This document shows, piece after piece, positions 57,731 through 64,000 of a stretch of DNA of 64,000 nucleotides. The stretch spans positions 1 to 64,000 of the forward strand of contig JAAYCK010000114.1 in assembly GCA_012729835.1 (NCBI GenBank). Reading direction: 5' to 3'. Under the pieces are notes generated by a model that did not search any database, was not told where the DNA came from, and saw only the letters and a program-made list of their open reading frames with translations. This DNA comes from Syntrophomonadaceae bacterium (GTDB lineage Bacteria; Bacillota; Syntrophomonadia; Syntrophomonadales; Syntrophomonadaceae). The position numbers and the translations under genes are program-made. The number at the start of each line of letters is the position of its first letter. Within the stretch, counting starts at the first letter, position 1.

Positions 57731-60535
57731 ATGAAGAAGCGGTTGATGGTGCTAGGACTGCTGATCGCGGCCATTTTTCTTAGCTCCTTTTTTGTGGTGA
57801 GTCATCGTGACTTCCTGTCAAACCCTCTGCAAAGGGATGACGTACTTGAAAAGATCGCGTTGCTCAAGGCGGATAAAGAAGGCAATATCTACTTGATAGT
57901 TGATGCCCGTAGCAGCATCGTCAAGATTAATTCTCAGGGTATCTGCACCTACAAGATTTCCGAAGGGAAAAACGCATCCTATTTATATATGAATCTCGCT
58001 GTGGATGAAAAGGGCAACCTTTATGTAGTACGGGTTGATCTCAACGCCAAAGGAAATCTAGTGGAATCCGAAAGCATAACCAAGTATGATCCGCAGGGCG
58101 AATACGCCGGCGTACTGTTTCGCCAGGAATATAAGGGTGACGACCGTCCAATGCGTTGGGGTTACATAAAATCCTTGGATGTTCGCGGCAATTCGCTTCT
58201 TTTCCACTATATTAATGGTAACCGTGATGTTTTGCGGGAAATTGACCTGGTCTCCAAGGACCAGAACAAACGACTGGTTGCTTACCTGCCAGTCAATAAT
58301 TATCTGGCCGAGATAACCGGTACTCAGCCGGGGTCTGTATTTTACTCCAATCAAAAGGGGCAGATCCAAAACATAGGTGCCGATGGTAGTCTTACTCTGC
58401 TTTACCCTAATCCCACGCCGAAGAATCCGCAGAATAAGTCAAGCAAACAGCAGGAACTTCCTGCGCAGCCTTCTGCCCGAAGCTTCCCGACCCAGGCCAA
58501 ATACGATGGGTTTCACCACCTGTACTTCATAGATACCTTCGCCAACGAGGTCAAGTTGCTGGACACCAGAGAACCCTATCAATGCTCAACGGTGTTTTCC
58601 CAGGATATTATGAATGGGCAGGGCATGGATCTGGAACTGTCGACTATGAAGGATATTATCATTAATAATGATGGCTCCATGGCTCTGGCCTTTTCCGACA
58701 GCGTATTCAAGCTGGATGCCTCCGGCCGGGTTAACCAGGTTATAGACAAGATATCGTATCCGCAACAAACAGTAAGAATGTGCTGGTGGACCTGGATATG
58801 CTTAATAATTCTCGCCGGGTTGGTAGTCTTTACCCTGCGCTACACGTTCGTGGAGGTAATGCGGAGGCGCATGTCTCTGATATGGAAGCTGATAGCGGTC
58901 ATTGCGCCGATCATTATCGTAGGAATGGCATTTCTAGCAATAATGGTTTACCGTGAATCTGCCGCCCGGGAGGAAGAGGCGGTTTATCAGGAACTCATTC
59001 TGCTCACCCAAACCGGATTGACTCGTCTCGACGTCCAAAATCTTGAACGCATCAATAGCCCGTTGGATTATGGCAACCAGGATTTTCAGGCTCTGCTGGA
59101 CTTAACTCTAGAAGCGCAGATTGCGAAGGGAAACAAATCTACCCAAAATCTTGGAGAAGAAGGCCTCTATACCAATATATACAAACTTGAAGATGATCAT
59201 CTGTACTATATCATTGATTACGATAACACGGTCACCATGTTCGAACCGGTTGATATTGCCTATGAGTATGAGCGTACCATTGAAGGCAGGCAGATGGTAT
59301 GGGACAAAAATGACGATGCCAATGGCAGCTGGATGTTTGCCATGGCGCCTATTTTCGATGACAATGGCAACATTATCGGCATACTTGAGAATGGTATGGA
59401 TCTGTCCGGTTTCAAACGAGAACAGACGGCTTTATATGAAAGAATTGCAAGAAATATCGGTCTAATTACTCTGGTTATAGTATTGATCTTCCTGGTTACC
59501 ACCTACTATCAACTGCAATCAATCCGCCAGCTGCGCAACAGTGTTACAGAAATCGCCAGTGGCAACTGGGAAACTGCGGTGTCGCTGGATACGGGTGATG
59601 AGGTAGCCGATCTGGGTGATCGGGTCAATGACATGGCGGAAAATATAAGAGAATACATTGCCAACATCACTCGTCTGTCCGAGGCCTATTACCGTTTTGT
59701 TCCCCAGCAGTTCATCAGCTTTCTGGGCAAGCAGAGCATAGTAGATGTAAACCTGGGTGACCAGGTGGGTAAGGAAATGAGTGTTTTGTCGGTGGATATA
59801 CGCGCCTTTTACCGTCTATCCGAGAGCCTGACCCCGGCCGAAAACTTCAGGTTCCTGAATTCGTTCCTCAAGAGGATGGGTCCCTTCATCCGCAACAACG
59901 AAGGTCTGATTGAACGATATTCCGGATCGGGGTTTGTGGCGCTCTTCTCAGAGGACGCTGAAGAAGCTCTTAAAGCTGCCTTGCAGATGCGGAGTGAGCT
60001 AATCAACTACAATGCCAACCGGGCGAGTGTTGATTATCCTCCTATTGAAATAGGCATCGGGATCCATCAGGGCCCGCTGATGCTGGGTATTATCGGCGAA
60101 GAGCAGAGAATGGCCGGTACAGTCATCTCCGATAACGTCAATCTGGCCATAGCCTTGAACCGTTTGACCGCTAATCTGGGAGCTTATATACTTATATCTG
60201 AAAGTACCCTGCAGGCGATTCGCAATCCGGAACCCTATCTATATCGCGAGTTGGGTACTATGCGGGTAGAAGGCAAGGACGATACTATTCGATTCTATGA
60301 TGTTTTCCAGGGGGATCCGGAAGAGATCTGCAGGTTGAAGCTAGAGACTAGGGAGACGTTCCATGAAGGTATACGTCTGTACCGTGAAGGCTTGTTCTAT
60401 GAAGCCCGCGCCAACTTCATAGAGGTTATCAAGCACAATCGTCAGGATGAGACTGCTCGTATCTATTTCTACCTCTGTGAAGAATACTATAAGAACGGTG
60501 CCCCGGAAGGATGGGACGGAACCCTGTTGCTGTAA
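57731..60535 (+). CDS. Class III nucleotide cyclase-like receptor (extracytoplasmic propeller-like domain, TM, HAMP, cyclase-homology domain, C-terminal helical region)
   Basis: HAMP LRQLRNSVTEIASGNWETAVSLDTGDEVADLGDRVNDM; cyclase-like VLSVDIRAFYRLSESL...RYSGSGFVALF; start ATG 57731. Confidence 0.85.
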   Translation: MKKRLMVLGLLIAAIFLSSFFVVSHRDFLSNPLQRDDVLEKIALLKADKEGNIYLIVDARSSIVKINSQGICTYKISEGKNASYLYMNLAVDEKGNLYVVRVDLNAKGNLVESESITKYDPQGEYAGVLFRQEYKGDDRPMRWGYIKSLDVRGNSLLFHYINGNRDVLREIDLVSKDQNKRLVAYLPVNNYLAEITGTQPGSVFYSNQKGQIQNIGADGSLTLLYPNPTPKNPQNKSSKQQELPAQPSARSFPTQAKYDGFHHLYFIDTFANEVKLLDTREPYQCSTVFSQDIMNGQGMDLELSTMKDIIINNDGSMALAFSDSVFKLDASGRVNQVIDKISYPQQTVRMCWWTWICLIILAGLVVFTLRYTFVEVMRRRMSLIWKLIAVIAPIIIVGMAFLAIMVYRESAAREEEAVYQELILLTQTGLTRLDVQNLERINSPLDYGNQDFQALLDLTLEAQIAKGNKSTQNLGEEGLYTNIYKLEDDHLYYIIDYDNTVTMFEPVDIAYEYERTIEGRQMVWDKNDDANGSWMFAMAPIFDDNGNIIGILENGMDLSGFKREQTALYERIARNIGLITLVIVLIFLVTTYYQLQSIRQLRNSVTEIASGNWETAVSLDTGDEVADLGDRVNDMAENIREYIANITRLSEAYYRFVPQQFISFLGKQSIVDVNLGDQVGKEMSVLSVDIRAFYRLSESLTPAENFRFLNSFLKRMGPFIRNNEGLIERYSGSGFVALFSEDAEEALKAALQMRSELINYNANRASVDYPPIEIGIGIHQGPLMLGIIGEEQRMAGTVISDNVNLAIALNRLTANLGAYILISESTLQAIRNPEPYLYRELGTMRVEGKDDTIRFYDVFQGDPEEICRLKLETRETFHEGIRLYREGLFYEARANFIEVIKHNRQDETARIYFYLCEEYYKNGAPEGWDGTLLL

Positions 60536-60578
60536 CGCGAACAAAGGATGTGCAGGGTTAATATGAGGGGGGAAGATC

Positions 60579-61680
60579 TTGCTGGAAGATCCCCGGGCAG
60601 TATGCCTGGACATAATTGACCGCCTTAACGAAATGAGGGGTCCTCTTTGACATCGACAGCCGTAAGCTGGAGATAGTAGAGCTGCATAAGAAAACGTTGG
60701 GAGAAAACTTCTGGAATGATAATCAGGAAGCCGGTCGCATACTTAAACGGGTAAGTGAACTGGAAGAGGGTATCAACCGTTACGAAGGGTTACTGGAATC
60801 TGCAAACTACATGAAAGATCTGCTGGAAATGGCTGCGCTGGAAGAAGATCAGGGGCTTTACAAAGACACCGTCCGCGAAGTAGCAGAATTGCAGAAGAAG
60901 TTTCGCGATTTTGAACTGGTGGTGTTGTTCTCCGGGCCTCATGATGACCGCAACGCCATTCTTTCTTTGCATGCCGGAGCAGGTGGTACCGAGGCTCAGG
61001 ATTGGGTCCAGATGCTTTTCCGCATGTACAGCCGTTGGGCAGATGATTCCAATTACGAAACCGAGATACTGGATTACCTCGATGGGGATGAAGCCGGCAT
61101 TAAAAGTGTGACTTTTATGGTCAAAGGACGCTACGCCTTTGGTAAAATGAAATGCGAAGAAGGAGTGCACCGTCTGATTCGGATATCCCCCTTCGATTCA
61201 TCAGGGCGGCGCCATACCTCCTTTGCTTCGGTATCGGTCTTGCCAGAGATTCTGGAAAATGTAGAAGTGTCCATCAATCCTGAAGAATTACGGATCGATA
61301 CTTACCGTTCCGGCGGCGCCGGAGGGCAGCATGTGAACAAAACCGATTCCGCTGTCAGGATAACTCATCTGCCAACCGGAATCGTAGTACAATGTCAGAA
61401 CGAACGCTCCCAACATGCCAATCGTTTGTCGGCTATGAAGATATTGTCCGCCCGTCTCTACGAGGTAAAGGAAAGGGAGATGCAAAACCAGATGGAGGGG
61501 CTTAAAGGCGACTTAAAGGATATCGCCTGGGGCAGCCAGATAAGAACCTATACCATGAACCCGTTCAGCCTGGTCAAGGACCACCGGACCAACCTGGAGG
61601 TGGGCAATGTGGGGGCAGTAATGGACGGCGACCTCGACGACTTCATCTACGCCTACCTGCATTTGAAGGCGGGGAGCTAG
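60579..61680 (+). CDS. prfB: Peptide chain release factor 2 with programmed +1 frameshift; join(60579..60647,60649..61680)
   Basis: TTG start, MLEDPRAVCLDIIDRLNEMRGPL then CTT TGA C at 60645-60651; resumes DIDSRKLEIVELHKKTLGENFWND; GGQ motif GGAGGQHVNKTDSAVR. Confidence 0.95.
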
Positions 61681-61725
61681 GGGAGTCATGGAACAGACGC
61701 AGATAACAGATATGGGGTAAGTGAA

Positions 61726-61922
61726 TTTTGAATGATGAATTTTTAATTATGAATTAATGAGGAAATGCTTCGCATTTCGTTACGGTTTAAGGGAAGATAT
61801 ATTCTAACATACTAAAACTTACTACCGGGTCACCTTGATGATGAAAAATAACCTGAACGACTCTAATTGCACCCGGAGGGTGCACACATAATTAAAAATT
61901 AAGAATTAAAAATTAATAATTC
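61726..61922 (+). repeat. AT-arm hairpin repeat element, copy A
   Basis: AATTTTTAATTA left arm, GAAATGCTTCGCATTTC (61762-61778), TGCACCCGGAGGGTGCA (61868-61884), TAATTAAAAATT right arm. Confidence 0.75.
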
Positions 61923-61978
61923 TAATAATGTGTGTATCTGTGTTAATCTGTGTTGAATTTAACGAAGGAGTTTTGAAC

Positions 61979-62806
61979 GTGCGAGAGATTTCGGATTCCA
62001 CTGTAGAAATAGTAACAGAGAAGGCCCGGGTCATCCGGCGGGATATCATTGAGATGTTAGGGAAAGCGGGATCGGGGCATACCGGTGGATCGCTTTCCGC
62101 TGCAGATATCATGGCTTGCCTGTATTTTTGGGAACTCAACCTGGATCCGCTCAAACCCGATTGGGACGGGCGGGATCGTTTCGTATTGAGTAAGGGTCAT
62201 GCTGCTCCGGTACTATATGCCAGTTTGGCGGAACGTGGTTTCTTCCCGCGGGAACAGTTGGGCACCTTGCGCAAGCTGGGTAGTCCTCTGCAGGGTCATC
62301 CCGATCGCAAGAAACTGGCCGGAGTGGAGGCTTCCACCGGGTCACTGGGGCAGGGTATTTCCTGGGCGGTAGGTATGGGATTGGCCGGCAAGATTGATGC
62401 AGCTCCCTACCGGGTATATGCTTTGCTGGGAGATGGCGAACTGGAAGAGGGTATGGTCTGGGAAGCAGTGATGGCTGCTGCCCACTACCGCTTGGACAAC
62501 CTGGTCATAATTGTTGACAATAATGGTCTGCAGATTGACGGACCAATAAAGAAGGTAATGTCGCCGGAGCCTATCGCCGACAAATTCCGAGCTTTTGGCT
62601 GTGAAACTATAGCGATTGACGGACACGACCCCCGGGCTATTATGGATGCCTTGAGCTGCGCCCGCCAGGTCAGCGGGAAGCCAACCGCCATTATTGCAGC
62701 AACCGTGAAGGGCAAAGGCTGCTCCTTTATGGAGGACCGTCCTGAATGGCACGGGGTAACCCCCAACACTGACGAAGTCCAGCGCGCCCTGGCCGAGCTG
62801 GGGTAG
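61979..62806 (+). CDS. Transketolase, N-terminal subunit
   Basis: GKAGSGHTGGSLSAADIMACLYF; LLGDGELEEGMVWEAVMAAAHYRLDNLVIIVDNNGLQIDG. Confidence 0.93.
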   Translation: MREISDSTVEIVTEKARVIRRDIIEMLGKAGSGHTGGSLSAADIMACLYFWELNLDPLKPDWDGRDRFVLSKGHAAPVLYASLAERGFFPREQLGTLRKLGSPLQGHPDRKKLAGVEASTGSLGQGISWAVGMGLAGKIDAAPYRVYALLGDGELEEGMVWEAVMAAAHYRLDNLVIIVDNNGLQIDGPIKKVMSPEPIADKFRAFGCETIAIDGHDPRAIMDALSCARQVSGKPTAIIAATVKGKGCSFMEDRPEWHGVTPNTDEVQRALAELG

Positions 62807-63127
62807 ATCAAGTAATTAGTAATTCTCAATTTTAAATTTTTAATTATGGGTGAAATACTCCGTATTTCGAATTATTGCCCATTCTGGGTTTATAGACTTT
62901 CATTGCACCTGGGGTGCACACCTTAATTTATGGAGGACCGTCCGAAATGGCACGGGGTAACCCCCAACGCTGACGAAGTCCAGCGCGCCCTGGCCGAGCT
63001 GGGGTAGATCAAGTAATTAGTAATTCTCAATTTTAAATTTTTAATTATGGGTGAAATACTCCGTATTTCGAATTATTGCCCATTTTGGGTTTATGGACTT
63101 TCATTGCACCTGGGGTGCACACCTTTA
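62726..63127 (+). repeat. 201-bp tandem duplication (3' end of tktN plus intergenic hairpin element)
   Basis: TTTATGGAGGACCGTCC... at 62726 recurs at 62927 with few mismatches to about 63124. Confidence 0.93.
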
Positions 63128-63172
63128 ATTAAAAATTAAGAATTTGTAATTCAAAATTTAAAGGAGTTGTTT

Positions 63173-64000
63173 TTGTTGCAGAAACAAGCGACAAGGGATG
63201 CATATGGACTGGCTCTGGTGGAACTGGGACATTTGCATGAAGATATCGTTGTTTTGGATGCTGATCTTTCCAAGTCGACCAAGACGGCTGATTTTGCCAA
63301 GGTCTTTCCTGGGCGTTTTATAAATGCTGGCATAGCCGAACAGAATATGATGGGCATGGCAGCGGGGCTGGCAGCATCCGGTAAAAAGGTATTTGCCAGT
63401 ACCTTTGCCATATTTGCGACTGGTCGTGCCTTTGAGCAGGTGCGCAACTCGCTGGCTTATGCCGGAATGAATGTTAAGGTATGCGCCACTCACGCCGGGA
63501 TCACCGTTGGTGAAGACGGCGGTTCCCATCAGTCGGTGGAAGATATTGCTCTTATGCGCAGTATACCGGGTATGCTGGTAGTTGTACCCTCAGATGGGGT
63601 GATTACCCGCCAGGCATTGATAAGTCTTTATGAATACGAGGGACCGGCTTACCTGCGCTTGGGACGTCCAGCGGTTCCCGTTATATATGATGAAGGCACA
63701 TCTTTTGAGATCGGGCGGGGGATCAAATTGCGGGGAGGTCAAGATGTTGCCATAATTGCCTGCGGCATCATGGTGCATAAGTCGCTGGAGGCCGCCGCGA
63801 TCTTAGCTGGGCAGGGCATTGAGGCAAGCGTGATAGATATGCATACCATCAAACCGCTGGATCGCGAAATGGTCCTGGCAGCAGCGCGGGAGACTGGTGC
63901 TATCCTCACAGTGGAGGAACATAGCATTATTGGAGGACTCGGCAGTGCAGTGTGTGAACTAGTCAGCGAATTCCAACCGGTTCCAGTCAAACGGATGGGA
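63173..64000 (+). CDS. Transketolase, C-terminal subunit, 3'-truncated by window edge
   Basis: Open to the window end; INAGIAEQNMMGMAAGLAASGKKVFASTFAIFATGRAFEQVRNSLAYAGMNVKVCATHAGITVGEDGGSHQSVEDIALMR. Confidence 0.93.
   Translation, partial: MLQKQATRDAYGLALVELGHLHEDIVVLDADLSKSTKTADFAKVFPGRFINAGIAEQNMMGMAAGLAASGKKVFASTFAIFATGRAFEQVRNSLAYAGMNVKVCATHAGITVGEDGGSHQSVEDIALMRSIPGMLVVVPSDGVITRQALISLYEYEGPAYLRLGRPAVPVIYDEGTSFEIGRGIKLRGGQDVAIIACGIMVHKSLEAAAILAGQGIEASVIDMHTIKPLDREMVLAAARETGAILTVEEHSIIGGLGSAVCELVSEFQPVPVKRMG

Noticed and set aside
60645-60651. Sequencing error or pseudogene in prfB
   Set aside because: Matches the known programmed +1 frameshift site, with an upstream AGGGG and an in-frame TGA.
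60697-61680. prfB start at 60697 as given in the ORF track
   Set aside because: Would delete the conserved N-terminus; the upstream frame plus the CTT TGA C shift gives a normal RF2.
62927-63007. Separate short CDS in the duplicated tktN tail
   Set aside because: It is the duplicated 3' end of the upstream gene without a ribosome site; best seen as a duplication fragment.
1-64000. tRNA, rRNA genes or classical riboswitches
   Set aside because: No cloverleaf, rRNA or conserved aptamer sequence recognised on reading; absence not proven without a covariance scan.

Overview
The window reads as a Firmicutes-type chromosome segment with a conserved backbone and large accessory blocks. (1) 1-21.2 kb: a surface/flagellin glycan locus. 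It holds a split transketolase, methyltransferases, a radical SAM protein, GmhA/GmhB-like heptose enzymes, a PseA-HisH-HisF-like amidotransferase trio and a near-complete pseudaminic-acid set (pseB, C, G, I, a PseF-like cytidylyltransferase and PseH-like GNATs), with an embedded HepT/MntA-like pair. (2) 21.3-29.3 kb: late flagellar genes (flaG, fliS, FliT/FlgN-like), a zinc-ribbon protein, hpf, secA, motA and motB. (3) 29.35-55.7 kb: an extracellular contractile injection system (eCIS; Afp/PVC/phage-tail-like). It has one sheath, two tube proteins, a chaperone-like pair, a 1338-aa protein, LysM hub, gpD-like and gpV-like spike proteins, gp25, two gpJ-like baseplate proteins, a propeller-tail protein I fusion, an AAA+ ATPase and a DUF4255/Pvc16-like terminator. 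A PAAR-like protein sits apart, just after motB. (4) 55.7-64 kb: a membrane MORN-repeat protein, a degenerate class III cyclase-like receptor, prfB with its programmed +1 frameshift, and a second split transketolase followed by a 201-bp tandem duplication. The most interesting signals are a candidate phage-like -1 frameshift (A AAT TTT) joining two small eCIS genes, insertion of the eCIS block between secA and prfB (normally neighbours), hairpins inside the eCIS operon, and a hairpin-bearing AT-rich repeat family. All identities come from reading protein motifs; no database search was run.
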